Source: CALLPQ01 sp964392325
GTDB lineage: Bacteria; Pseudomonadota; Alphaproteobacteria; Caulobacterales; Parvularculaceae
Assembly (NCBI GenBank): GCA_964392325.1
Contig: CAYMPJ010000007.1
Location: forward strand, 88,716 to 152,715
DNA: 64,000 nt
Direction: 5' to 3'
In this document: one piece after another, positions 1-9,080 of the stretch
How the letters are laid out: each line of letters begins with the position of its first letter
How positions within the stretch are numbered: position 1 is the stretch's first letter
Program-made: the position numbers and the translations under genes
Notes under the pieces: generated by a model
Database searches by the model: none
The model's input: the letters and a program-made list of their open reading frames with translations, nothing else
What the model was told of the DNA's origin: nothing

Positions 1-664
1 GTTTGATATCACGCGCGAGAAACCGCGTAATCGTCCATATATCTGATATGGTTTTGGGCAGTAAAAACCCGGGTCTATAAAAGCCCTGAGAGAGCGGCGC
101 TATCGCCGTTACGGTAATGTTCTTTTCTCGGGCTTTTTTGAATATTTCTGCGTGTCTCTGATCAAAAAGATTATAGATAGCCATAATGGCATCGGTTTTA
201 TCTTCGTCCACGGACCGGTCGAGATTTTGCCCCGTGCCGCACACCCCTGCCCTGTTGATCAACCCTTTTTGTTTCAGCTCGAGCATAAGCTCTTCGTTCT
301 CATAGACTTCTTTAAAGCCGGGCCCATGCAGATAGAAAGTCTCGACATGCTCCCGCTTTAAGCGTTTAAGACTGGCGTGCAGGTCCTCGCGTAATGCGGC
401 GTTAGAAAAATCCTTGATCTTCTTGCCGACATGTCCATTACGGGTGCCCCCTTTAACACTAATAAAAACATCATCACGGCCACGTAAGGCTTCACCCAGA
501 CGGGTTTCCGCCTCGCCCGATCCATAAAAGCCGGCGCTATCAAAGTGGCGAACACCATGATCCAAAGCCTGATGGATAAGCCTGATGGCTTCGCGCTTGG
601 AGAACCATTTTTGCCCCCAAGCACCAGAGGCTCCAAATCCTAAATGTGTTTGGGGCGCGTTCAT
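1..664 (-). CDS. Aldo/keto reductase (partial, C-terminus outside window)
   Basis: About 221 N-terminal residues of a TIM-barrel NAD(P)H-dependent aldo/keto reductase; the rest lies beyond base 1. The protein opens MNAPQTHLGFGASGAWG, a typical AKR first strand. It contains the expected catalytic tetrad: Asp and Tyr in HFDSAGFYG, Lys in FISVKGG and His in FYLHGPG. A later strand reads AIMAIYNLFDQRHAEIF. The ATG overlaps the stop codon of the upstream deacetylase-fold gene (ATGA), so the two are translationally coupled. The substrate cannot be read from sequence; soluble carbonyl or sugar aldehyde reduction is the family role. The family is clear, the specificity unknown. Confidence 0.88.
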   Translation of the reverse strand, partial: MNAPQTHLGFGASGAWGQKWFSKREAIRLIHQALDHGVRHFDSAGFYGSGEAETRLGEALRGRDDVFISVKGGTRNGHVGKKIKDFSNAALREDLHASLKRLKREHVETFYLHGPGFKEVYENEELMLELKQKGLINRAGVCGTGQNLDRSVDEDKTDAIMAIYNLFDQRHAEIFKKAREKNITVTAIAPLSQGFYRPGFLLPKTISDIWTITRFLARDIK

Positions 665-1590
665 TGCCCAGGCCTTATTTCGCTGGCGCTCTCCCAGCCA
701 TAAATTTCTTTTGCGACCTTAAAACTATTCACATAAGCCTCGATACTCATCTCGATCGGATCAGCATAGCCTCCGCCGATGCCCAAGGAAACAGGGATAT
801 TTCTGGATTGTGCCCCATTAAAGACCAATCGATCACGGGCCATCAAACCATCAAAAGACAAATTCATGCGCCCTAGCTTATCCGATTCTAGAGGATCAAC
901 GCCGGCCTGATATAAAATCAAATCCGGGGCAAAGCCCCAGACACGATCAAGCGCAGGTGTTAAAGCCTCCAGATAGGCACCGTCTGATATGCCATCGGGA
1001 AGAGCTATATCCAGAGTTGAAGGGTATTTTTTAAAGGGGAAATTTTTCGCGCCGTGTACTGATAAAATAAAAACATCATCCTGCCCCCCTAAAATGGCGG
1101 CATTACCATCCCCTTGATGCACATCGAGATCAATGATCGCAATTGATGTTACTAATTTTTCTTGCAACAGGCTTAGTGCGGTAACGGCAAAATCATTAAA
1201 CACGCAATAACCTGATCCAAAATCCCGGTGAGCGTGGTGGGTTCCGCCCGCTAATTGTGCAGAAAACCCAAACTCTATCGCTGACCTTGCCGCTGCAATA
1301 GCGCCGCCACAAGTTGCCCGCGAACGGGTTGCAATAGATTTAGACCAAGGAAAACCGATGCGACGCATGGCCGTTGCATCAATAGTGCCCGTTTCTATTG
1401 CCTCAATATATTCTTCATCATGCGCCAATGCGATCTGGCTTATGGGCGCAATTGGGGAAACGCATAACATATGCGGGTCGATGACCCCATTATCAATTAG
1501 CGCTTGGCGTAACATCCCATATTTATGACCGGGAAAGCGGTGACCATCGGGAAGAGCTAAATCATGAATATCAGAATAGAAAAATTTCAT
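661..1590 (-). CDS. Histone deacetylase family (AcuC/APAH-like) zinc amidohydrolase
   Basis: A 309-residue single-domain arginase/deacetylase-fold enzyme. It has the paired histidines and glycine-rich segment GGTHHAHRDFGSGYCVFND (about residues 115-133), the zinc ligands in IDLDVHQGDGN (about 153-163) and the downstream AGVDPLESDKLG aspartate motif. Bacterial members remove acetyl groups from lysine, polyamines or small amides in the cytoplasm; the substrate here is unknown. The stop overlaps the start of an aldo/keto reductase by 4 bp, so the pair forms a small operon. The start is an ATG with GGGTAGAG just upstream. Length is normal for the short bacterial class. Confidence 0.9.
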   Translation of the reverse strand: MKFFYSDIHDLALPDGHRFPGHKYGMLRQALIDNGVIDPHMLCVSPIAPISQIALAHDEEYIEAIETGTIDATAMRRIGFPWSKSIATRSRATCGGAIAAARSAIEFGFSAQLAGGTHHAHRDFGSGYCVFNDFAVTALSLLQEKLVTSIAIIDLDVHQGDGNAAILGGQDDVFILSVHGAKNFPFKKYPSTLDIALPDGISDGAYLEALTPALDRVWGFAPDLILYQAGVDPLESDKLGRMNLSFDGLMARDRLVFNGAQSRNIPVSLGIGGGYADPIEMSIEAYVNSFKVAKEIYGWESASEIRPGQ

Positions 1591-1624
1591 CTCTACCCAC
1601 CCTACTCCATGCTATAGAATTCAC

Positions 1625-1660
1625 GAAAATATAAAAAGGCCCGGATATTCATCCGGGCCC
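1625..1660 (-). terminator. Intrinsic terminator of the TonB receptor gene
   Basis: A perfect 9-bp GC-rich stem (ggcccggat 1638-1646, atccgggcc 1651-1659) with a 4-base loop. On the minus strand it is followed by TTTTTATATTTT. It lies about 30 bp past the receptor stop codon and before the deacetylase gene, so it separates those transcripts. Confidence 0.9.
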
Positions 1661-1690
1661 AAGAAAATTATAACGAAATCAATATAAGCT

Positions 1691-4600
1691 TTAGAACCTA
1701 TATTTGACGCCAAACTGGATTCTCCAAAGCGTGTCATTAGAGTCGACATCGATATCGATAGCGTTCGCATCGAATTCATTAAACAAGAATTGACCATCAA
1801 CAATTTCAGCGGACACCACATCGACACCTTCGGCAGTGTTACTGGTGTCAAAAAATCTTTGAACCCCTGCACCACTACTAATGAAATTCAGGAAGTTTTC
1901 AAAGTTCACAGAAAACTCAACTTTGTGTCCAGTGAAAACCGGTACTGGCAATTCTTGTGAAAAACGTAAATCAAGATCTGCATTTGTTGGTTGTGTAACA
2001 AGACCGCCCGGCAAGATTTGACCAGCAAACTGATCAAGATCATTTTCATCAATAAAGTTGAAGAACGCGCCTTGATCAAATCCAGGTGCAAAAGCGACAC
2101 GTGGATCATTTGGACCATCTGGAATGAAGAGCAAGCTACGCGCTTCATCGTCGGAGTCACCAAATGCATCTGCCGATGTCGAATTATCAAACACAAAACT
2201 GAGCTGACGCCCTGTGCGTACCCGGAAGAACGCACCAAATGTGGTCGCTAAATCTTTAAAGAACTCATCACGATATGTTGCATTAACAACGAAATTATGA
2301 CGGTTGTTGAAGAAGCTATCGAAGACAGGAACATTGTTGAAGTCGGATGTGATGACTTCCTCAAAGTTGGAGCCTGCAGTCGATGAGTTTCCGGCATTGC
2401 CGACTTCCGCATCAGAGAAAGCGTAACCAAGGCGAATATCAAATGTTCCTGAGGAGAAAACATCAAACTGTTTTGCAAGTTGTGCTGAAATAGAAAGCGC
2501 GCTTCCATCGCCATTTATGGCATTTGTCAGCACGATATGTTGGGGGACATTTGCGCCATCAAAACAAGCTGCGCTTGTATTATTGAATGAACGAAGATCC
2601 GAATTCAAAGTCGCATTACAGCCATCTAAAAGAGGATCGATATTTGCAAAGATTGGACGACCATCTGGAGCCGTGCCGTTTTGCGCAATACTCAAATCAA
2701 CAAAGTCAATAGCGTTGCGGTTTAAACTGTAAATAACCTCAAAGTTGGCTTGCCAATCATCAAAGAAAGCAAATCCGGTGCCTTCCGTATAGTGACTGAT
2801 ACCGAAATTAAAGCGATCAACACTAGGCGGTGTGAAGTTTGGATCGGTTGCCGCAACTTCCGCATCAAATACAGCTGTTCTGGCTTGCTGCTCTTGAAGA
2901 ATACAAGCTGGCAAACCATTGAAAGTCCCGCCGGTGAAAGCAGCCGTCAAATCGGCACCTGTACAAAAATCACTTGATGCCAAATCTTGAACGTCACCAG
3001 CAGCAACATCACCAAGTGCAATCGTTCCACCAAAGTTCTGGAATGCATTGGAGAAGAAAACGGTTGGATCACCGCCGGTAAAACGTCCATAACCAGCCGT
3101 TACAGTCGTTTGACCAAACTGCGCCGGTAACTCATAGGTGAGACCAACTCGTGGCTGGATAATTTCAAACCCATCAAATGCCTGGGCGTTGGAAAAACCA
3201 AATCGATCCTGGAATACAGGGTTGAGATTTGGCTCATCACCAGATGTAAAGAAATCATATCGAACACCGGCAACGATCTGTAGACGATCAGTAACCTGCC
3301 ACTCATCTTGAGCATATAATGTGTGATTGGTACGTCTAAAGGCCGCCGCAGCATCATTGATATCCCCTGAGAAGGAGCCATTTTGCCTAATCTCTCTTGG
3401 GGTAGCCGCTTCAAGAGCATCAAGATCGTCAAAGAATACCGTCCCGGTCGCATTGATAACAAACAGATTGAAAACATCGAGTCGATCAGCTTCATAACCA
3501 ATCGTAAATGTGTGGTTATCGGCAACATAGGTACCAGCAAATTTAATCTGATCAACTTGTGTGTTCAACTCGTTGGCACTACGAAAAATACCTGGGCCTG
3601 ACGCAAAATCCTGACCAAAAAATTCATTCCCACCACCAACGGCAACACGAACAATCGGATCATCTGATTGCTGTTCACCGCCGCCAAGTGGGTTCTGGAT
3701 ATCAATAATGTCATTGCGCGAAAGACGGAACTCGGTAGAGAAATTATCTGTCCAGTTCGAGAATAAACGGAAAGAATATGTATCCGAAGAAGAACCAACG
3801 GTTTGGAAGTTATCGGAGAAAGTAAACTCGCCGCGTCCTCCACCAATCGCATCACCAAAAACAGTTGCTTCTTCCAGATTAGCATAAGTGGCTTCAGCCC
3901 GGTGATTGTCAGTAATGTTCCAGTCCAGACGACCGAAGAAACGACGGCTAGTTTGTGGAAGCGTTGTTATTTGTTCGCCGGGATTTCGGCCAAATATGCT
4001 GTTTACAGCACTTCCAAAACGCGCTGCATTTTCTAGTGTGAAAAGTTCTGGATCGGAATTGCTTGTAAGTGGGTTAGCAAAACCGGGTCCGATCCCTTCA
4101 TCCTGATTTAGGCCAGAGCTGGTTTCTTCATATGACCCATAAAAGAAAAGCTTATCTTTGATGATCGGTCCACCAAGCTCGGCGCCCCAGTTCCAATTCG
4201 TAAAATCGGAAGCAATTTGCTGATCTTCAATTTGATCACCGGTTAGATTATCACTTGTGAATAGACCAAAGGCAGACCCATGGAACTCGTTTGAACCTGA
4301 TTTGGTGGTTACATTAATCGCACAACCGGTAAACTGTCCGTATTGAACATCAATGGGAGAAAACTCAACCGATGTTGCCCCGATAGTATCAAATGGAATT
4401 GGGAATGTATTTCGCGCTGAGTTACCAGAGGCGTTTAGACCAAATGAATCGCCTGAACGGATACCGTCAATTGTAAATGCATTACCCCGGGAGTTACCAC
4501 CCAGACAGTTTACCTGAAACCCTTGACCGCCGCCACTTCGAGCAACATTAACGCGCGGGTCTACCCGGATTACATCCCGGATTTGACGGTTAACAGAAGG

Positions 4601-5068
4601 CAGGGCTTCAATTTCTGCCAAATCAAATGAAGAGTTTGGTCCAACGGCTACATTGGTGACAGTGTTTCGCGATGCAACGACCACGAGCTCGTCAGAAACT
4701 GCGGAGCGCGACCGGAGAGCAATATTAATTGTTGAAGCTCCGGATAAGCTCAAGGCAATATCTGTGACCGAAGAACTATCGTATCCTGCTGAAGAAACCC
4801 TTAGAGTGTATGGTCCGCCAACTGATAAACCTCTTAAGTTATAATTACCGGTTGAACCGGTTGTTGTGGTCCGTGATGCGCCGGTTCGGGTATCGGTAAT
4901 TGTAACTGATGCCCCTGAAACGGGAGAGCCGTCTGATGAGGAAACAAGCCCCCTGACGCCTGAAGTGATTTGTTGTGCGTGTGCGACAGTCGTTAGCACG
5001 GTCGGTGAGAGAGCCGTAAATATGGCTAAGGAAGCTACGCTTGCTTTAAGTAGATTAGTTCTTTTCAT
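1691..5068 (-). CDS. TonB-dependent receptor with N-terminal carboxypeptidase-regulatory-like domain
   Basis: A 1125-residue outer-membrane receptor. A signal peptide (MKRTNLLKASVASLAIFTAL... ending AHAQQ) is followed by a carboxypeptidase-D-regulatory-like beta sandwich (about residues 35-115, GLVSSSDGSPVSGASVTITD). A plug domain comes next (FDLAEIEALPSVNRQIRDVIRVDP) and then a long 22-strand-type barrel ending in aromatic KYRF. This is the Oar-like receptor type, which takes up large or polymeric ligands using TonB energy; the ligand is not inferable. The start at 5068 is preferred over the upstream in-frame codon because GGGGA lies 8 bases upstream, the signal peptide follows directly, and a promoter candidate at 5139-5167 falls inside the longer frame. 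The gene is monocistronic with its own terminator. Confidence 0.92.
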   Translation of the reverse strand: MKRTNLLKASVASLAIFTALSPTVLTTVAHAQQITSGVRGLVSSSDGSPVSGASVTITDTRTGASRTTTTGSTGNYNLRGLSVGGPYTLRVSSAGYDSSSVTDIALSLSGASTINIALRSRSAVSDELVVVASRNTVTNVAVGPNSSFDLAEIEALPSVNRQIRDVIRVDPRVNVARSGGGQGFQVNCLGGNSRGNAFTIDGIRSGDSFGLNASGNSARNTFPIPFDTIGATSVEFSPIDVQYGQFTGCAINVTTKSGSNEFHGSAFGLFTSDNLTGDQIEDQQIASDFTNWNWGAELGGPIIKDKLFFYGSYEETSSGLNQDEGIGPGFANPLTSNSDPELFTLENAARFGSAVNSIFGRNPGEQITTLPQTSRRFFGRLDWNITDNHRAEATYANLEEATVFGDAIGGGRGEFTFSDNFQTVGSSSDTYSFRLFSNWTDNFSTEFRLSRNDIIDIQNPLGGGEQQSDDPIVRVAVGGGNEFFGQDFASGPGIFRSANELNTQVDQIKFAGTYVADNHTFTIGYEADRLDVFNLFVINATGTVFFDDLDALEAATPREIRQNGSFSGDINDAAAAFRRTNHTLYAQDEWQVTDRLQIVAGVRYDFFTSGDEPNLNPVFQDRFGFSNAQAFDGFEIIQPRVGLTYELPAQFGQTTVTAGYGRFTGGDPTVFFSNAFQNFGGTIALGDVAAGDVQDLASSDFCTGADLTAAFTGGTFNGLPACILQEQQARTAVFDAEVAATDPNFTPPSVDRFNFGISHYTEGTGFAFFDDWQANFEVIYSLNRNAIDFVDLSIAQNGTAPDGRPIFANIDPLLDGCNATLNSDLRSFNNTSAACFDGANVPQHIVLTNAINGDGSALSISAQLAKQFDVFSSGTFDIRLGYAFSDAEVGNAGNSSTAGSNFEEVITSDFNNVPVFDSFFNNRHNFVVNATYRDEFFKDLATTFGAFFRVRTGRQLSFVFDNSTSADAFGDSDDEARSLLFIPDGPNDPRVAFAPGFDQGAFFNFIDENDLDQFAGQILPGGLVTQPTNADLDLRFSQELPVPVFTGHKVEFSVNFENFLNFISSGAGVQRFFDTSNTAEGVDVVSAEIVDGQFLFNEFDANAIDIDVDSNDTLWRIQFGVKYRF

Positions 5069-5488
5069 GATAAAATCCCCAATAGATTTGCTGGCTGAAA
5101 GACGCCCATATCTCATTTTGCAACTGCAATATTGATCACTAATAGGCACAACTATGTGACAGTTCAATTACGAACTACACATTTTTTGAGCTGCAAAAAT
5201 TCGGTTTTTACGCCGTGGATTTTGGTGAAAATTTTTAGACCGATTAAAAACCTTAATTAAGCCCTTGTTTTCAAGGCTTCATTTGTGGTGATCTTGAAAT
5301 TTGTTCAATCGTAGGAGGAAATAGGGGTTTTCACCCTCGCTTTTGCAGGTTTGCACTGAGAAAAAGCTTAGCCATTGTTATTGCTGATAAATATCAGCCG
5401 TTACAATATCCGATGCAAATTACAGGATATGCTGTTAAAATTTTATTATGTGGATAAAAACTTAAGCTCAAATAGCTTTAGTTGTAGA
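5069..5488. other. Intergenic region between argS and the TonB receptor
   Basis: AT-rich spacer of 420 bases with no convincing gene. Besides the promoter candidate it contains a small inverted repeat, gctgat-aaat-atcagc (5383-5398). That repeat could be an operator or weak hairpin; it has no T-run, so it is not a standard terminator. Confidence 0.5.
5139..5167 (-). promoter_or_regulatory. Promoter candidate for the TonB receptor
   Basis: On the minus strand TTGAAC (5162-5167) is followed after exactly 17 bases by TATTAG (5139-5144), close to a sigma-70 consensus. Transcription would start near 5132, leaving a leader of about 64 bases before the ATG at 5068. Motif match only. Confidence 0.55.
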
Positions 5489-7240
5489 TTACATCCGCTC
5501 AGGCACTTCGATTCCCAGAAGTTCTAGCGACTCACTTAGCTGGGTATGCACTAAATTGATAAGTGCAATACGACTGGATTTAACGCTTTTGTCTGATTCA
5601 TCAGCAATGCGGCAAACAGCATAAAATTTAGAAAAAAGCTGAGCGAGGCAATAGGCATGTTCGGCAATAATGTGCGGCATACGCTTTTCATGAGCGCAAC
5701 GCAGGGCCTCAGGGCCGGCAAGGAGACAAAGAGCAAGGTCTCGTTCTTCACCGCATCCAAGTAAGATTGGAGATTGAAAATCCTTTTGCGTCGCTTTTGA
5801 TTTTTTCAATACGGATTTGATACGTACACTGGCATATAAGAGATAGGGACCGGTTTTACCCTCAAAAGCCATAAATCGATCAAGGTCGAAGATGTAATCA
5901 GTGGTGCGCGGGTTGGAAAGGTCTGCAAATTTAAGCGCCGCCAGACCAACCTGATTAGCGATCCGTTTGCGCTCCTCATCGCTATAGCCCTGACCAAAAC
6001 CGGAGTCGGTGATGCGCTCATTGGCACGCTCTTCAACCATATCGATCATGTCACGTAATTTAAGAACGCCGCCCTCACGGGTTTTAAATGGCTTGCCATC
6101 TTTGCCGTTCATCGTACCAAAGCCGAGATGTTCCAAACGATCTTCAGGAAAATAGCCGGCCATATCCGAGGCTCTGAAAACCTGTTCGAAATGCAGAGCC
6201 TGACGCTGGTCAACCAGATAAATAATCCGGTCCGGTTTTATATTGGCAACCCGATCCTGAATGGTTGCAAGATCGGTTGTATGATATCCAACACTCCCCT
6301 CGGAGGTCAGCAACATAACCGGGGGAACTTTCTTCCTGTCGTCCTCTTTTTCAACGCGAACAATAACCGCGCCGTCGCTCTCCTCGCTAAGACCGCGCGC
6401 AGAAAGATCCGATAACATGTCTTCGATGAAAGGATGGGCATCGGCCTCCCCTTTCCACAGATCAAACGACACGCCCAAGTCAGCATATTCCTGCTTAATT
6501 GCGGTTTTGGACACATCGACAAAATGCTGCCAGAGGGCGGTTAATCCGGGGGTGCCATCCTGCAGGTCAAAAGTTGCTTTTCTGGCGCTTTCTAAAAAGG
6601 ACTTATCGTTTTTGCATGTCGCCGAGGCAAGAGGGTATAGTTTTTCCAGGTCAGAGAGGGTGACAGGGGATTGTTCAGGGTATGGTCCTTTATGTTCTTT
6701 ATCAAAATAAACAAGGTCGGGTTTTTCTATCTGCAACTGATGAATTAGTTGGCCCATCTGCAAGCCCCAATCCCCCAAATGGACATCGCCAATCACTTCT
6801 GATCCGGCTTTGCGCAGAATTCGTTTTAGGGATTCGCCGATAATGGCAGAACGCAAATGGCCGACATGCAATGGCTTGGCAACATTTGGTCCCCCATAAT
6901 CAAGAACTATGGTTTCGCGAGGGTCAGCAGACCATGTAAACGCATCCGGCTTTTTAAGCCTGTCGCTTAGAAATTCATCGCTTAAAACGAGGTTCAAAAA
7001 GCCGGGCCCGGCAATCGTCACCTCTTTTAGCCAGTCGCTTTTACGCAATCGCGTAGCAATCTTTTCGGCCAGCTCGCGCGGATTTTTCTTCTCTTTTTTA
7101 GCCGCTGCCAAAGCGCCATTACATTGAAACTGCGCAAGATCAGGGCGATCAGAAACCCTTACAGTGCCCAGTTCAGGGTCAAGCTGTTCAGCCGCGAAGG
7201 CCTCGCTGACAAGCGTGGTGAGTGTATCGAGAAGCGTCAT
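5489..7240 (-). CDS. argS: Arginyl-tRNA synthetase
   Basis: A 583-residue class I synthetase that charges tRNA-Arg. The N-terminal Add-1 domain (PDLAQFQCNGALAAAKKEKK) is followed by the signature DYGGPNVAKPLHVGHLRS, containing the HIGH-type box HVGH. Next come the Rossmann core (DVHLGDWGLQMGQLI), the ArgRS-type degenerate KMSKS region (GFGTMNGKDGKPFKTREGG) and the C-terminal DALR anticodon-binding helices ending LLGIEVPERM. Length is normal. A lipoprotein gene lies 15 bp upstream on the same strand, so the two are probably co-transcribed. Confidence 0.97.
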   Translation of the reverse strand: MTLLDTLTTLVSEAFAAEQLDPELGTVRVSDRPDLAQFQCNGALAAAKKEKKNPRELAEKIATRLRKSDWLKEVTIAGPGFLNLVLSDEFLSDRLKKPDAFTWSADPRETIVLDYGGPNVAKPLHVGHLRSAIIGESLKRILRKAGSEVIGDVHLGDWGLQMGQLIHQLQIEKPDLVYFDKEHKGPYPEQSPVTLSDLEKLYPLASATCKNDKSFLESARKATFDLQDGTPGLTALWQHFVDVSKTAIKQEYADLGVSFDLWKGEADAHPFIEDMLSDLSARGLSEESDGAVIVRVEKEDDRKKVPPVMLLTSEGSVGYHTTDLATIQDRVANIKPDRIIYLVDQRQALHFEQVFRASDMAGYFPEDRLEHLGFGTMNGKDGKPFKTREGGVLKLRDMIDMVEERANERITDSGFGQGYSDEERKRIANQVGLAALKFADLSNPRTTDYIFDLDRFMAFEGKTGPYLLYASVRIKSVLKKSKATQKDFQSPILLGCGEERDLALCLLAGPEALRCAHEKRMPHIIAEHAYCLAQLFSKFYAVCRIADESDKSVKSSRIALINLVHTQLSESLELLGIEVPERM

Positions 7241-7255
7241 GTATATCGGCCAGAT

Positions 7256-7831
7256 TTAAAGGTTAGGGAATTTCAGACTTTTGCCAGAGCGATTATAGAG
7301 CACTTGATCCCGGGTCAGGGCCAGACCAACTACAACTTCAAAATTGGACCCGCTGGTTTTATCACTTGCTCTTGGAATAATAAATTTATTGATCTTCTCT
7401 TTAACGAGAACCGTATTGCGCGATTTATTAAAACTGCCGCGAACCTTAAATTCACGCTTTCCGATGACTTCCAGATCGCGCCGTGTAACTGCGACAAAAA
7501 AGGTGTAATCCTTCTGGTTACTAGCCCCTTTAGGGCCTTTCCCAAGAGCAAATTCAACTTCCAGCGACCCGGTAATAGGCTTGTCATCAAAATAACGGCA
7601 CGCGATAGAAACATCAGTGATCTCGGCTGAATAGGCAATATTTTCAAGGCTTTGCTCGCCATCAAACTCGACCATTCGCCCTGCTTCACTCAAAACAAGA
7701 ATATTTGGGCAGGGTGCAGGATTTGGAGCCAGCTCTCCCCCTAGTCCTCCATCGGAGGAACAACTGATCGTCCCGAAAACCAACACAAACAGTGATGCGG
7801 CGAAAAGCGCAATGCGCGGCGCTTTATACAT
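7256..7831 (-). CDS. Putative lipoprotein of unknown function
   Basis: 191 residues with a hydrophobic signal sequence (MYKAPRIALFAASLFVLVFG) and a lipobox-like TISC followed by SSDGG, suggesting a lipid-anchored periplasmic protein, although Thr at -3 is atypical. The mature part is beta-rich with no catalytic motif that I recognise. It includes PCPNILVLSEAGRMVEF and a C-terminal FEVVVGLALTRDQVLYNR segment. GGAG stands 9 bases before the ATG. It is the first gene of an operon with argS and lies divergently from ispH. Function unknown. Confidence 0.78.
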   Translation of the reverse strand: MYKAPRIALFAASLFVLVFGTISCSSDGGLGGELAPNPAPCPNILVLSEAGRMVEFDGEQSLENIAYSAEITDVSIACRYFDDKPITGSLEVEFALGKGPKGASNQKDYTFFVAVTRRDLEVIGKREFKVRGSFNKSRNTVLVKEKINKFIIPRASDKTSGSNFEVVVGLALTRDQVLYNRSGKSLKFPNL

Positions 7832-8000
7832 GATGAAATGCTCCTATATCTAATATGACAGCCTTGATAAATGTGACCTATATGATCTCGGGCCCTATAG
7901 CCCACCATAAAATCTGCACATCGATTCATTCTGTCTGATGGCATTGGTAGCGCGTAGAATTCTTCTGTGCAATCCACTGTGCCAATAAAGGAGTGGCGGT

Positions 8001-9077
8001 TTGGCGCAAACGACTAGAATTCAACAAAAATACTCTGTTGAAACACAATCTGCGAAACTGAAAGAAGCTTTATCCAACGAAGATTTAGGCTCTCACCCCT
8101 TATCCGAGGATAAAACCCCAACCGGAGATGAAAAACAGGTCCTCCATGTAACGCTCGCATCCCCCCGCGGCTTTTGTGCCGGTGTGGAGCGTGCGGTGAG
8201 GACAGTAGAAGACACGCTCAAAACATTTGGCCCGCCCGTCTATATCCGCCATGAAATCGTTCATAATACCCACGTCATCAAGCGCCTCGAAGCTATGGGG
8301 GCAATTTTCACCGATGACATCGATCGGGTTCCCCAAGACCGCCCTCTTATTCTGTCGGCTCATGGCTCGCCCGAGGCGATTTTTAGCCACGCCAGAACAG
8401 CAAAACTCAATCTTATAGATGCCACCTGCCCCTTGGTAACGAAAGTCCATACACAAGCACGCAAATTAGCGGCAATGGGATATCATATTTTGCTGATTGG
8501 TCATGCCGGTCATCAGGAAGTTATCGGAACCATGGGACAAGCCGAAGCCAGCCAGATATCGCTTGTTGAAACCGTTGAGGATGCACGCACACTTAGCGTT
8601 CCAGATTGCCCCCTCGCCTATATCAGCCAAACGACATTATCGGTTGATGAAACAAATGATATTATTGAGGCTTTGACCTTGCGTTTCCCCGATATTGTCG
8701 GCCCAGCCAAAACCGATATCTGTTACGCAACTACCAATCGTCAGGCAGCCATAAAGGCCATTGCCCCGGATAGCGATATGGTTGTGGTGATTGGCTCTGC
8801 GACCTCTTCTAATTCAAAGCGCATGGTGGAGGTTGCGTTAAACTGCGGTGCAAGGGCGGCAGTCCTTACTGACGGGGCGAGCAGTTTTGATTGGCAAAGC
8901 CTTAAAGGTCTGAAGAAACTGGGCCTAAGCTCTGGAGCGTCGGTACCTGATGATCTAATAGAGGATTTTTTGGCAAAACTTGCGTCTCATTTCTCAATTG
9001 TAGTTGACACAATCGAAATTGCACGAGAATCCATAAGTTTCAAAATGCCTTCTATCGCTGCTAAAGGTACGACTTAA
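8001..9077 (+). CDS. ispH: 4-hydroxy-3-methylbut-2-enyl diphosphate reductase
   Basis: A [4Fe-4S] enzyme of the last step of the MEP isoprenoid pathway, converting HMBPP to IPP and DMAPP. Cluster cysteines lie in SPRGFCAGVERAV, IDATCPLVTKVH and KTDICYATTNRQ. Substrate-binding histidines are visible in HEIVHN and LSAHGSPE. The only workable start is TTG at 8001, with AAAGGAG 7 bases upstream; no ATG or GTG is in frame before the first cysteine motif. This gives an N-terminal extension of about 50 polar residues ahead of the usual start of the fold. It leads a plus-strand operon with thrB and rnhA, an order common in Alphaproteobacteria. Confidence 0.95.
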   Translation: MAQTTRIQQKYSVETQSAKLKEALSNEDLGSHPLSEDKTPTGDEKQVLHVTLASPRGFCAGVERAVRTVEDTLKTFGPPVYIRHEIVHNTHVIKRLEAMGAIFTDDIDRVPQDRPLILSAHGSPEAIFSHARTAKLNLIDATCPLVTKVHTQARKLAAMGYHILLIGHAGHQEVIGTMGQAEASQISLVETVEDARTLSVPDCPLAYISQTTLSVDETNDIIEALTLRFPDIVGPAKTDICYATTNRQAAIKAIAPDSDMVVVIGSATSSNSKRMVEVALNCGARAAVLTDGASSFDWQSLKGLKKLGLSSGASVPDDLIEDFLAKLASHFSIVVDTIEIARESISFKMPSIAAKGTT

Positions 9078-9080
9078 GTT

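Noticed and set aside
358..636. Minus-strand 92-codon ORF in the first kilobase
   Set aside because: It is out of frame with a clear aldo/keto reductase running from 664 to the window edge.
5069..5167. Longer N-terminus for the TonB receptor starting at 5167
   Set aside because: The extra 33 codons precede the signal peptide and cover a promoter-like sequence; GGGGA supports the ATG at 5068.
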